A stretch of 64,000 bases of DNA from Balanoglossus misakiensis (taxonomy: Eukaryota; Hemichordata), in the NCBI GenBank assembly GCA_040954595.2, contig CM082585.2:11284001-11348000 (forward strand), written 5' to 3'. Shown here one piece after another: positions 49,789 through 61,600 of the stretch; positions within the stretch are counted from its first letter, which is position 1, and each line of letters begins with the position of its first letter. The notes under the pieces are model-generated. The model saw only the letters and a program-made list of their open reading frames with translations, was not told the origin of the DNA and did not search any database. Both the position numbers and the translations under genes were made by a program.

Positions 49789-50130
49789 CAAAAAATGACG
49801 ATTTTTAGACTTTGCTTTTGAGTATCCAATCAAATGTGATGTGTGGCAACATCAACCTTTCCACACACAAAGAAAAGAATTACCACACGAAGAGTTTTAT
49901 TTTATTAACATAAAGAAATTGTACAAGTCGTAGTTCTGTCCTTCGTGTTTGTAGGAGTACTCTCGCGTAAATCAGCAATATCAGCAAGTTCACCATCACT
50001 GCTTGTAATTATTTTTTTTTCTCTAGTCGGCATTTATGCTATTAAAGTTTTCCATCGCGTCATGTATTTTACAGATTTTTACAAAATGGCGCCGAATGCA
50101 TCTTTGCCCAACTTGTACTTGAACCTAAGC

Positions 50131-52193
50131 CTACGCTTTCTTGGGCTTCACGTTCCAGTAATACAAAATCTGAAAAGTTATGATTCCGCTGCAGGTACTG
50201 GATACTGAATTGGAAGCGATCAGGAAAGGGTCTCCAGTTTCTTGAATGGATGTGAAAATCCTGGCGATGGACCCCAGGAATAACATGAGGAAAGTGGCAA
50301 AGGATAACTGGCCAGTGTGTCCATTACTGTAGTTGGTGTAGGCTTGGGTCATCTAAAATATGAATCCATAATATTCTATGTTACGGATCATAACGTATCA
50401 TATCATCTGGTATTTGATCAACAGCCCAGCATAGATGACGAGTTTGTAAACATCCAAAGCAAATATGGAACCTGTCTTCATAAGACATAACCTAAAAAAC
50501 GTGTGTACTAGGGCCACTATCCATTGCCTCTTGTTTCAAAACCCACAATGACGTTGTCGGGAAAAAAAATCTTGGAAGAATGCGATAAACATCCCACTTA
50601 CTCGTCCACTGATAACGAATACGATGTTCATTGATTGGAGAAAGGCCAACACTTGAATTGGTACAACTCCGGAGAGTAAAATATACATGGCGGTCAAATA
50701 GGTCACCAGGAAAGCCAATGCTTTGGTCGATTTACCGGAAAACATTAAGCACAGTAGACCAACCAGCCAAGTCTGGGTAGCTAGGAAAGAACTTTCTCCC
50801 CATGCTCTGGAAAAAAGTCATAAAGGGTATATTACACCCAGCCTTAAGACTTGAAACAAAGTATTTTTGATGACCCCTGCAAGAGGGCGCCTGTGATAAT
50901 TTCGTGCTCTTTGGATCTTCTCTACGCGCTACGGGGAACGTTTTGTAATACATGATTTGTAATGGTTGGACTTACACAAAGGGGAAACCGTTGGCAAAGC
51001 TATATGACCACAGTATTGAACTTGCCGACAACTCAAGGATGACACTGACAAGACTGATGCCCAACCCGCTCCTCGCTGTTATAATTTTCAAGATTTGTGG
51101 CAGTTTCACTGAGAGAGAGAGACAGAGAGAGCATGGACAGACAGACAGAAAGACAGACAGACAGGGGAAAAAGAGAGTTAATAGTTGTCAAACAGTCGAC
51201 AGAATTGTAGCGATGATTGGTAGAACAAAACGATTTATTTTGCAACAAAATTGAAAGTTTCGAAAAGTAACTGTCAATGATTAAGTTACCTCGTCCCGTT
51301 TTGATTTGCTAGTAAGATCCAACATCCTTACGTATTATGGATTTCCTAACCATTGATAAGAGAGTCTCGTCGATCATACAACTTTTCACCATGCCAGCAC
51401 AAAGATTTTCAAAACTGTTTGGTTTCTAGTTAAATCCACTGAATAGTGTATACTTACCAATCAGCGATCCAACTATGATAACGCTGCCAAGAGTTTTACT
51501 CAATGCCGACTTCAAACATGGAGCTGTAGGCGATGTAAAAAAAATCAAGGTTCTGGGCCGGACAAAAATGTGTGTGTACAAAGGCTATTCAGATACATAA
51601 ATATGAACACCTCCAATATTACTCTCGATAATTAATTTTCTAACTTGGGTGGATCAACACGGCGGATGTTGTATTAAATGCAGGGAAATCGCAGGTCTTT
51701 CCGACTCATTGATGTGTATGATGTGTATGTGGGATATAAAATAATGAAAGACCCCTCAACAGCGCCCTCAATAATTCTTTCGTTTCTACAACGGAGGACG
51801 TGTCTCCAATATATACAGACTTAGTCCAGAACCAAGTAGCTTTCGGTTTTTTTCGCTTTTGCGTGTAAGAGAGCAAAAGCGAAACCATAGACTATTAAAT
51901 AGTACAGACACTACCCGAAAAGAAAACTGACAGACACAAAAATTAATGGTTCCTAACTTCCGTTACGATAACATGCCAAATCATGGCACAAATCGTCAAA
52001 ACGATGCAGTGGCAAAAGCTACCGGTTTTAAATTTGTAGCGAACATTTTAATGCAGTAAGTAAGACAGTAATGGGATATCATTCGTTACTCACCGTGCAG
52101 CAAATTAAATTTTACAAAAAATTCGTCGTAACAGTTTTCAGAGAGAAGAAGCTGACCAGCTCTTCGAACCCAAGTGCTATCGGCGGCCGCCAT
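50131..52193 (-). CDS. MPDU1: MPDU1, mannose-P-dolichol utilization factor (copy 1)
   Basis: Five exons: 52193-52094, 51523-51458, 51108-50976, 50806-50602 and 50352-50131; in frame, 726 nt, 241 aa (human protein is about 247). It matches the family in order: ENCYDEFFV near the N terminus, PCLKSALSK, the PQ-loop motif [25 protein letters not shown] and the hallmark [13 protein letters not shown], ending in a Lys-rich tail (KPKKA). MPDU1 is a multi-span ER membrane protein of the PQ-loop family needed for use of dolichol-phosphate mannose and glucose as lumenal sugar donors. Exon 3 lacks the common IFGAKSxEG wording (IITARSGLG). The start codon sits in a perfect YY1-type motif. Tandem with a second copy upstream at 53.1-55.1 kb. 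Poly(A) signals lie at 49896-49906, only about 75 bp from the satellite. Confidence 0.95.
51109..51172. repeat. (GA)n/(GACA)n microsatellite abutting MPDU1 exon 3
   Basis: Purine run on the plus strand. Read on the gene's strand it is CT-rich and ends in CTCTCTCAG at the exon 3 acceptor, so it forms the polypyrimidine tract. Confidence 0.9.
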
Positions 52194-52196
52194 CTT
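52186..52196 (-). promoter_or_regulatory. YY1-type motif overlapping the MPDU1 copy 1 start codon
   Basis: On the minus strand AAGATGGCGGC, identical to the classical YY1 consensus, with its ATG being the initiation codon. The second MPDU1 copy has AACATGGCGGC at 55056-55066, one base off. Confidence 0.5.
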
Positions 52197-53088
52197 GTTG
52201 TAGTGTAAAGTTCAAAGGTCGTTTGAGGTCATACTGAATAAAAGTTTAACAAAGACACAAAACGATGTTTTTAATATTAACACAATCATTTCGACAGGTA
52301 CTGTTTTGTGGGTCAATCATGTTGACTTGTAGCCTCTGCCTACAGGATGATTAAAAGATAAATCTGGAAGGAAAATCGGTTATTTGTGACGAACTTCTGG
52401 CAGCTTTTATTTTGCTCTAAACTTTTGTTTGAACTTAAAGTCAAGTTATTGCTTGAGATTGCTTTTCAGAAAATACTTAATTTCCTTCTGGTGAATATAG
52501 TTTGTGAAAAACTGCCCACTTTCATGACCTCACAGTGTGAAGTTCAAACTATAAATTCTTTGCCATATATTCACTCCTCCACGTTTACGTTTATAGCTAA
52601 AGGAAATCAGTGTTACAGAATGCTGTGGATTCAAACTTCCACTGAGTAACAAGACAAACAAGAAAATTAAAATAAAAGTTACACATTTTTATTATCTGTG
52701 AAAATATGTGCATTTACAATCTGTTAGCAACTTAATCACTTTTTATATCTCATTCAAGTTGACAGTGTAATCACTTTGAAAAGACATGCCAAAAGCATTA
52801 GGCTCATTTGTAAAATTGAAAGTAAACCATTACATTGGTAGATATTAAGAATTGTAATTTCCAAGGCTGTTGACACTACAATGCACATCATATCGTAAAA
52901 CTCTGCCAAATGTCACATAGTGCAAATAAGTAAAATTGCGTGCAATAAGAGAGACCTTTCCAGAATGTACTTGAAGATTTTTAAATTATAGAATGATGTA
53001 AGACATCTCATTATAAATCACTTTAGCTCTCTTGTGTAAAACTGAATAGCTTGACTGCTGTGATCTGTGACCCTACAAAACCCACCGG
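52194..53088. other. Spacer between the two MPDU1 genes
   Basis: Promoter region of copy 1 and 3' end of copy 2. A minus-strand AATAAA at 52688-52693 lies about 400 nt past the stop of copy 2. The open frame at 52386-52649 (plus) has no recognisable feature. Confidence 0.5.
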
Positions 53089-55063
53089 CTACTCTTTCTT
53101 TGTTTTGGCCCCAGAGTAGTAAATGATCTGGCCGAAGATAATTCCGTTACAAGTGGTGGAGATGATATAAGTAGCAATCATGAACGGATCTCCAGTTTCC
53201 TGGATGGATGTGAATATCCTGGCAATGGATCCGAGGAACAGCATCAGAAATGTTATGGAAGATAGTTGGCCAGTGTTACCAGCGCTGAAGTTCGAATATG
53301 CCTGCATCATCTGGGAAGAGGGCAAAATAGAAAACATGTCATTGCAGAACAATTAGACTAGAAACTATATTAGACACACAGAGTAAAATCACTGTACATG
53401 TTATCAAGAGTTACAGCTATACTATCCCTTCAAAAATACTAGCATATAAAGTTTAAACGCATACACTAATATGTCTACCAAACCAACTGGGATATCTTCT
53501 GTTCAGATTGTGTACAAAGAGTACTGGCTGTTGCAGGCACTGTACAGAGAAAATAAGGTCTCAAAAATATCTTACCCTGCTGATGATCACCATGAGTATA
53601 TTCATTGACTGAAGAAATGCCAAGGCATTGTATGGAACAATACCACTCAATAATATGTACATGATACCAATGTAGACGCCTGTAAACATCCCTGCTTTGG
53701 ATGTGCTGCCACCGTAGTGCAAACAAAGAGAACCAATAGCACAGGACTGGACGGCCAGGAAGAAGCTCTCTCCCCAAGCTCTGCAAGACAGGTAAGATCA
53801 GGAGTGTAAACACACACATCAATGCTTTCTTAATTACAGGGTGTAATCCTGTTCGTGGGCACACACAGTACAGGTATGGGTAACAGTTGCTGGCAAGTCA
53901 AAGTAGAGGTGAAACTGCTACAATGTACATCATTGCATACAATTTGCTTGCTACTTTGTATTACACTACACATCATTACAGCACCATTACTTTTTATCAC
54001 ATTACCACTAATGTACTTAGAGTAACATATACCAAACTGCCAGTACAGGAAACAGCAGACTTTGCTTTGAAAGTTTTTTCTTTACTCTTGTTTTCAGTAG
54101 CCGAGAGAACTTGCCACATAGGGGTATTCCTGAAGATTTTCGGAGCCAAGAGTGGAGAGGGCATCAGTATTCTCAGTGTGGAATTCAAACACCACACTGA
54201 GAATACTGATGCCCTCTCCACTCTTGGCTCCGAAAATCTTCAGAATTTGTGGAAGTTTTACTGAAAACAAGAGTAAAGAAAAAACTTTCAAAGCAAAGTC
54301 TGCTGTTGATCCTGTGACGTAGGCAGTTTGGTATACCTGGTTACTCCTAAATCTTAGTGGTAATTGGCCCATCTAAACACTATGAAAAATAGCCAACAGA
54401 GATTTACTTACCTATAACAGAACCCAAAATGATAAGTGTACCTAACCCTTTACTAATTGCTGCCTTTAGACATGGTACTGTAAAAAAAAAAAAAGAGTTC
54501 ACATTGGTTGGTGAAAATCTACATCAGTCAAGGATCTGTCCCCTGTAAAATTTGCTCCAACCATGGAGGTACTAGTACCTCCATGCTCCAACTTGCTCCA
54601 TGAGCACCGGATCAGAGAATACAGATCAATGCAATGGTACATCTTTATATTGATCCATCCACACATAACTATGAAAAAGCAAACCTCGAGCTAAGGTACT
54701 GCAGCTTGGTGAGGTCGACTAATCGTACATGTAGCTCTGCGTGGAAGGATTGAGTAGTGTAACGGACTACGCCAATGGCTTGTAGCGTATCCGGTAACAC
54801 GAACAACACACGGCCTGTTATGCCACGTAGAACTAAAGCTTGACCGGGTACCAGCATTTGAAGGTACCGGTAAGCCGGACGCGGACATCCGTATTCGGAC
54901 AACTAATGCTTAACGTAATATTCTAACCAATATATACCCCCTCCAACGAGGGGTAGTGGGTTAACTTACCATCGAAGAAGTTAAACTCGACGAAGAACTC
55001 GTCGTAACAATGCTCTGTTAAGAAAATCAGCACAAGGCTTTTAAAGAGACTGGCAGCCGCCAT
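53089..55063 (-). CDS. MPDU1: MPDU1 (copy 2), exon 3 disrupted
   Basis: Exons matching copy 1: 55063-54970 (exon 1), 54477-54412 (exon 2, 66 nt), 53780-53576 (exon 4, 205 nt) and 53310-53089 (exon 5, 222 nt), identical in length to copy 1 except exon 1. Hallmarks: [60 protein letters not shown]. Exon 3 begins normally at 54260 (VKLPQI...SVVFEF) but after about 27 residues runs into an inverted copy of itself, so the last third of the 133-nt exon is missing there. A possible remnant of its end (LASNCYPY, before a weak GT) lies near 53890, after an in-frame stop. As assembled the gene would give a truncated protein. Skipping exon 3 would shift the frame. It may be a decaying copy or a misassembly. 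Confidence 0.85.
54001..54363. repeat. Inverted duplication (hairpin) spanning MPDU1 copy 2 exon 3
   Basis: Left arm about 54001-54181, right arm 54192-54363, with a 10-nt loop at 54182-54191. The inner roughly 50 bp of each arm are perfectly complementary and contain exon 3 coding sequence; the outer parts, which include intron 2 sequence, are about 85% matched with several small indels. Confidence 0.9.
54562..54585. mobile_element. 24-bp palindromic transposon scar (same ends as the 722-bp element)
   Basis: CATGGAGGTACT directly joined to its reverse complement AGTACCTCCATG, flanked by direct repeats CTCCAAC at 54555-54561 and 54586-54592 (8 bp, GCTCCAAC, if the terminal G is counted). The 12-bp half equals the outermost bases of the 722-bp element's inverted repeats. 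It lies in intron 1 of MPDU1 copy 2. Confidence 0.8.
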
Positions 55064-55371
55064 GTTGACTTAGGGCAAAGGTCACAAGCCTCGATCTGAT
55101 AACAAAGCGTCAACTTTCGGACACAGCAATTCAACAGGTTGCTGTCAATTGACCGTTGGATGTCTGAAATTTGCTCTGCTTACAAAATTGTGTCTCCTAT
55201 AATCTTATTGTTTCCTTAATGATTTATCATTTGTTTGATTTACTTTAGACTTAAAGGAATGAAAATAGTCGCGAGAGGGCGTAAATGAACGCTCCACAGA
55301 CGAGAGAAATTTCTCCAGAAACAGTCGACTGAGAAACAGACAGATTTTTCTATACACAACTAAACACAACA

Positions 55372-55628
<257 letters not shown>

Positions 55629-58600
55629 CCCTCCCCCTCTTTCTTCCCCCCTCCCGCTGATGTAATGCTACTTGAATACGTAAAAAGAAAAAGAAAGAAA
55701 CAGAAAAAAATCACACAATTCCTTAGAGAAATTCTCTTTAATAATTTCAACTGAAAGCGACAAATCTTTATTATAAGACCGACTGAAATGCGCAACCACT
55801 ACCCCCGACAGTGAAAAAATTATCAAAATTATTGTAGACAAAACTTCAAACCAAGAATAAACATTTATTGCCGACCCAATATCACGACATATGCATTCTC
55901 AATCGGAAAATTGATAGGGTGGCGTGTTTTATTAGTTCGCATACGGTGCCCAGGTCCTCTAAGTTCACCGTCTTGAATAACAAAACACTTTGGGATCAAA
56001 GGTCAAATCAAACCGTTTGGTTCGAGGGTACGGTACTCAATATATTTATGATATTTATGTGTTTTGTAATTTTGCCATACTGTACGGTGGCTATCGATCA
56101 TATTTTGAACCCGACAACTTGGAGAGGACCTGTTCGTTCGATTAGCATTTAACCGGTTATTGATGCCCTCAGCCTGTTATCCATTTTCGTTATCAGAATA
56201 ATAATAACTCTCCCATTCTGTTCTTCGATTATTTTAACCAGAAACCCCGCGCTCTGAGAAGTAAAGGGGTCGATGGCGTGCATAAATTGCCGAATAAAAC
56301 GAGACGTGAGACAACCAGTCAGTGTTGTCAATGGCAACGCACATATGTGAATGTGCAAGGGAATGTTCAAACTTCATGCAGATGGATAAAATATATTTTT
56401 GTCACTTAATACCACCCCTTGTTTCCAAAGAAATCAGTAATTAGTTTTCGAAGCTACGATATATGACCTTACTTGCACATTGTGAGAGCCAGATGTCCTT
56501 AAATGAGTCTGTGTAAGATTTTTAAAACACAACCAATGTTTTTGTTTTATTTCAGTTCGGCGACGCAAGGCGGTCACCATGGTACCCGGCACAAACTTGC
56601 GCGCCTTCTCATAACCATATGGTCAAATAACGTGTTTCCATGGGAGTCTGGTGTAGGGTTGGGAACAGAGCGAGGAAATTATGGGATCGGATCCATTTTG
56701 GCCGTCGGTGTCGTCGATATAGGGCCCACTCAGACTATGTGACCACCAGCATTTTGAGAGTTGAACTTTAAAAAGCCAAAAAGAAGGTGAAAAACGGTTT
56801 TGCTCCTGAAAAGAATACCTTCGTCTTCAAGGGCAAGAGCCATTTACAGATTACAATTTACAATGATCTGTCTCTGCACAGATTAAATTTGCTGTTCACA
56901 AAAGCACCAAGAGATCATCTTACTGGTATGTCTGAATAATTTACTAGTGTGCAACTCGTAAAATGTTAGCACATGAATACCACCTGCAATATGGAGTTCA
57001 ACAAGATTTGACTAGATTGGGGCTTAATACTATTTTCTGGCGTTAAAGTTTAGATATTAATGCAATCTATAGGTTTCCATGTCATGGCATTGAAATTTGA
57101 TATTCCTACTATTGAAATATGGCGATAATGATATTTTTCGAGTCCATGGCAGACATATGATCTCTGAATGTTTTGGCGCCAGAATGACAAGCGTTTATTT
57201 GACGACACATTTGTCATATACAACAGAAGCGGAATCTACTATGTAGCACGATGTATTAAAGGGACATTGTCATCTAACACGTACAACAGAATCAGCCTTC
57301 AAGTGTACATTCGGTACGTACACATGATTACTACAACTTATTCACCATTATTATGCGGTTGGACTAAATCAACCTCCACGGATAAATTTGTACATATCAG
57401 ACAAATCGCCATGATTGGATTTCAATACATGCATGTATATTTCTCCATTTTCCATGTGTGCGGTGGAAAGTAAGCTACATACAGCAACCGCCTAGTGCCA
57501 TAAATGCCAAAATAGTTGGTGTGAACACGCCGCCGACTCTTCGCCGAGGCACCGAAGTTATCGTATCATCTCTAACCCTGGAACAGTTTTAACTCATTAT
57601 TTCCCGCCGATTTACTCGTCAGTGAAAGCATTGGTTCTGCAATTGACACTTGCCTTGCAGCGTCGGCTATCTTTCTTTGGCGGACGCCAATTAAAGATGG
57701 TCTCGACTGTGAGGAAAATGTATAGCCCCTACCACGCTCTAAACTAAAACACCGCTGGAAGCATCGATCGCGCGGGCGAGTATGTAACAGGTACTTCATA
57801 TTTTGGACAAGGATGAAAATGCGAACGACAGGGATGTGTTAGTAACCGCACTTTGGCGGTAAAGAAGCGATGGCCTGCAAGCACCAGAAGACGTATTCTG
57901 CAACATGATCAGACAAGTGAAATTAAAATTACAAAGTTGGTGTTCTCATCCCCATCGCTTCACTCCCTATATACACGTCTGTATGTAAAACCGTTAAGGT
58001 CGTTTTGCTCTTACAAGTACCTCCTTGCTAAAACGTGGCGTAATTGTCATAACGCCTGGACAGTCATCGCGACAGATCAAAAACCACATTCATTTTGGCT
58101 ATTTTAATGGAAAACGTGGTACTTTTATCTGCTACATGACAGGCCTTGCATATTACCTCCCTGAGGGAAAAATCCCAGTCGAGACCAGCTCACCACCTTA
58201 ATACCAGCTGCAGAGTCTATTTATGTACATAAACCGAACGCCGAGCTCACATTCAAATATTCATGGTCGCAGAAGATTTTCTTTTCTTTGTGAGAAACAG
58301 CGCACCATCACGACACTGTTTTGCTAGCAGGCAGGAATTTGATTGAAAATAGTGCAAAGGAAAATGGTTTCCTCGTCCAAAATTAAGAGCGACTGTATGA
58401 AAAAATACACAAATTTATATCATCGATGGAAGGCCATTGCAATCTGGAAATGTGGGATGAAAACAAAACAATATTGACTAAACATTGTTTCCTTTCAAAA
58501 CACGACAAAGATGCTAGGTTCAACATAATACGGTGCCCGGTCCCATGTACATAATAAATATTTATCATTGATTATGATCATTATCATTAATTTTTGATCG

Positions 58601-61600
58601 TTGTTTTAATACTTATTGCTCACCAATGCATAAATAAATAAACAGATACTAAAAGGGTCAAAGTCACCTTCTATGGCATTAAGAAGAATGTTGTTATTGG
58701 AACACCAATGTCGAATTCTCACTATTCTCACCCTACCATCGTGGGATATATTGAGGGGATCGGAGAACTGAGAGAAAAGGGTTCTAGGGTCTTGGAAAGA
58801 CCACGTGCGTGTGGAGGGGAAGGAGGGGTGGAATGTGGAGGGAGAGGGAGAGAAATGAAGTGCGTTTGTTGGGGGGTGTCCCAATAGACGGAAAAGATGA
58901 GTTTAAAAGCGGACACATGTGGGCCGGCTTATGAGTAGGAGACGTTATATTGATTCAAAGAACATCATTTCATTCTCCCGTTCCTAGAATGAAAATCTTG
59001 ATAATAAAGGGCAGGGGTCTGTTGTATGTAGACTTGGATTTGAAACTATTGGGTTAAACTGGTTGATATACTACTGTCTTCCAAGCACTTCGGGAATTTG
59101 ATGCTTGATGTTTTCTCTGACGATTTTCAGTTTCTCATACCAGTGACGAAAGTGAGTCGTCGTTTAGCACCATTACGTGGGAAATGGTGATTTGTGGCGT
59201 CGTCTCGTTCAATCTCGTCGAGAAACTGCTACTCCGAGGTAAAAAGACCCCGCCTAAATTACAATAATGACGACATGCGAGTCGCTTCGTCTTTGTGGTG
59301 ATCTGGGGAATGAACGAGGGTGTGAAGTAGAACTGTTTAATTCAAAAAATTACTGCGTGCTTAGGGAACGACAAAAGCTCCCGATAATATAGGTGTTATT
59401 ACGGCCTTAGTATTAATGGATTGGTAACGAATATTAGCTGTCATCAACGGGCGGCCTGATGTGCAGTGACAAGCCCGTCATTACTGGTTGTACGATTCTA
59501 CCAAATAAATGATCACGCCCGCGGCGGCGGCTGTTCTAATCGCTTAACAGTTCACGGGAGAAGGAATATGAAATAAAACCGAGCTGCGCCGATGATATTA
59601 CAAGCTCTGCTCGACTACATGGCGGCTTGCGCAGGCCGCATGGAGAACGAATTCTTGTCAGAGTGATAGCGATTCTGTCTCTTGAGACGTGGGAAGTTTC
59701 AGTTTGATATGCCGCTTTAGCTTGATAACTTTGCAGATTGTAATATTGGTTCAGCGCGCAGACGTCTCGGCCGTTTTCAGCCCTGGGCACAACGCCGCCA
59801 GCGGTAGATCGTCGTTAATGATTAATACTTAATATGCAAACTTTCTGTTACCGGGGAAACACCATAAATAAAATATACGCAGCAGTAATTTTGATGAATC
59901 CCGACCTGCCTGTCTCTTACTTCCTGGGATATTGTTAATGAATTCTGGCTAATGACACAGATCTTGTTCAAGAAAGAATGCGTGCTCTTTGCCGACAGAA
60001 GGTCGCACAAATAATTGCTCAGCCAAAATTATGAAATAGGGGATCAGACATGTCTGGGACATCCGACTTAGAACTTTGGAAAATATAAACAAGCTTTAAG
60101 GAAAACTTCTGATGATATTTGAAATTGGAATTCGAATATCAAGATATTTCACATTTTATCATGATATCGCAATTCAAGTAGGATGGGTGGTACATGTTTA
60201 ATGTTTTCACTTGCATGAGGACAAATTCCCGCGTCAGCTAATCTACTCAAAGCTATCGTTTAAATTTTAACGTTGCAGGCCGAGAGAAAGAGGACAAAAC
60301 GAAGGACTCTTACGTGTGCAATTTCCCGGCGCTTCTCTGGTCTTGCGGCAAAGCCTTGGCGAGGATTTTCATTCACCCGAGAGCTCCTGAAATAATCAAA
60401 TTAGTACGAGTGGCTACCGGGTACGGTTCTATCTCAGATGAGGAGTTTTCCATTAAACATAGTACGCCGTGAGTGTGTTCTCTAGTCGACCGTACGGCGC
60501 CGAAATTAACAGCGTATGCCTGCGTCGACTCCGAATTTCACCGACCGGGGAAATTAATTTGCGCCCCTCGCTAAGAGAGCTTCGAATCTTTGTTACCATG
60601 GCAGCATGACAGTAAAAGTATGACGGGTGACGAAATTAAAATAAACGAGATTTTGCTAGACTATTTATTTTGCTATTATTTTTCATGTTTATAGTACCCC
60701 TAATATTTCGTTTAATTATGACTTTCAGTGTTATTGGACGAGTTAACAGTAACGATAGAACATTATCGCGATTTCGAAACAGACATTGAAATTAACAGCG
60801 CGTAAGCGAAATCAACTTTTCCCTTCGCGGTCAAGGAATTTGTCCCACAAATATATTGGTCCAATGCGCGATCGGTCACCTTTACTAACTTTGCTTATGG
60901 CCACAAAAAGAGGAGATATCCTAAAAAAACCTTCTATAGCGTCAGAAATGATATGAATCTGCCACATCATCTATTCCAGGTTTTTGCTCAGCGACAAGAA
61001 TGCGATTCGACCAGATTCGAGTGTCGGGATGTTATTGGACCTCAAAGCGATAATAGTGAGATCAATTTTAGTTTTACGTGCAAAAATCCGGCCTTTTTAT
61101 CTTCACAAAACCCAGTAATTACTGCTCTCCAAAAGAGCGGAATGTTTATTAAACATGATTTGTACGCGAAACTCCTTCGGTTGTCATGAAGTTTAGGCTT
61201 AAGTGATTCTGAATGGCGGACAGACTTATTTTTGTTCGGTTTTATTCTCTCTCAGTCGCCGTAACGTGCACGAGCGAAGTTTTTTTGGGCGGGAAAAAAT
61301 CATCAATCTTTAATCGTGTCGAAAATCGTCTGCTGAGTTAGGTCGCTTCCGTTGGCGCTTATTCAAACTTCATCAGTGTCAGCCTCGATGATCGATCTTA
61401 CAAATTTTACGGCTGGGCCTTGTGGGGTTTATTTCCTCCAACGTCGCGCGGTCTGTGGTTGATGGATCGAATCAACTCTTGATCAAAATGGTTAGACTGT
61501 TTATTTTGGGCCGTGTCCGTGCAGTTGGCAAACATCTTACAGCCCAGATAGGCGCAAATTGAGCAAAACTCTTCCATCCAGCCAACAGGTGCATGCGAAA

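Larger units (their letters stand above)
27600..49820. repeat. Satellite DNA array, about 22 kb, two monomer types
   Basis: Head-to-tail tandem repeat of two related AT-rich monomers, about 85% identical to each other. Type A is 87 bp, type B is 88 bp; there are roughly 250 units in total. Both share an invariant core around CATGGGTTATAGCTCATGAA followed by AATCATCC. The blocks are A1 (27.69-40.6), B1 (40.63-43.35), an assembly gap, A2 (43.45-46.26) and B2 (46.26-49.79). The first unit or two (27600-27690) and the last fragment (49789-49820) are degenerate. Because 87 is divisible by 3, type A stays open in one frame over long distances; this is a property of the repeat, not evidence of a protein. 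Confidence 0.97.

Noticed and set aside
27600-49820. CRISPR-like array
   Set aside because: Units are directly adjacent with no variable spacers, and the context is animal DNA.
60270-60475. Possible exon after TTGCAG near 60277 with a 64-codon frame
   Set aside because: No homology recognised, no matching partner exon, and the frame ends in a stop without a donor.
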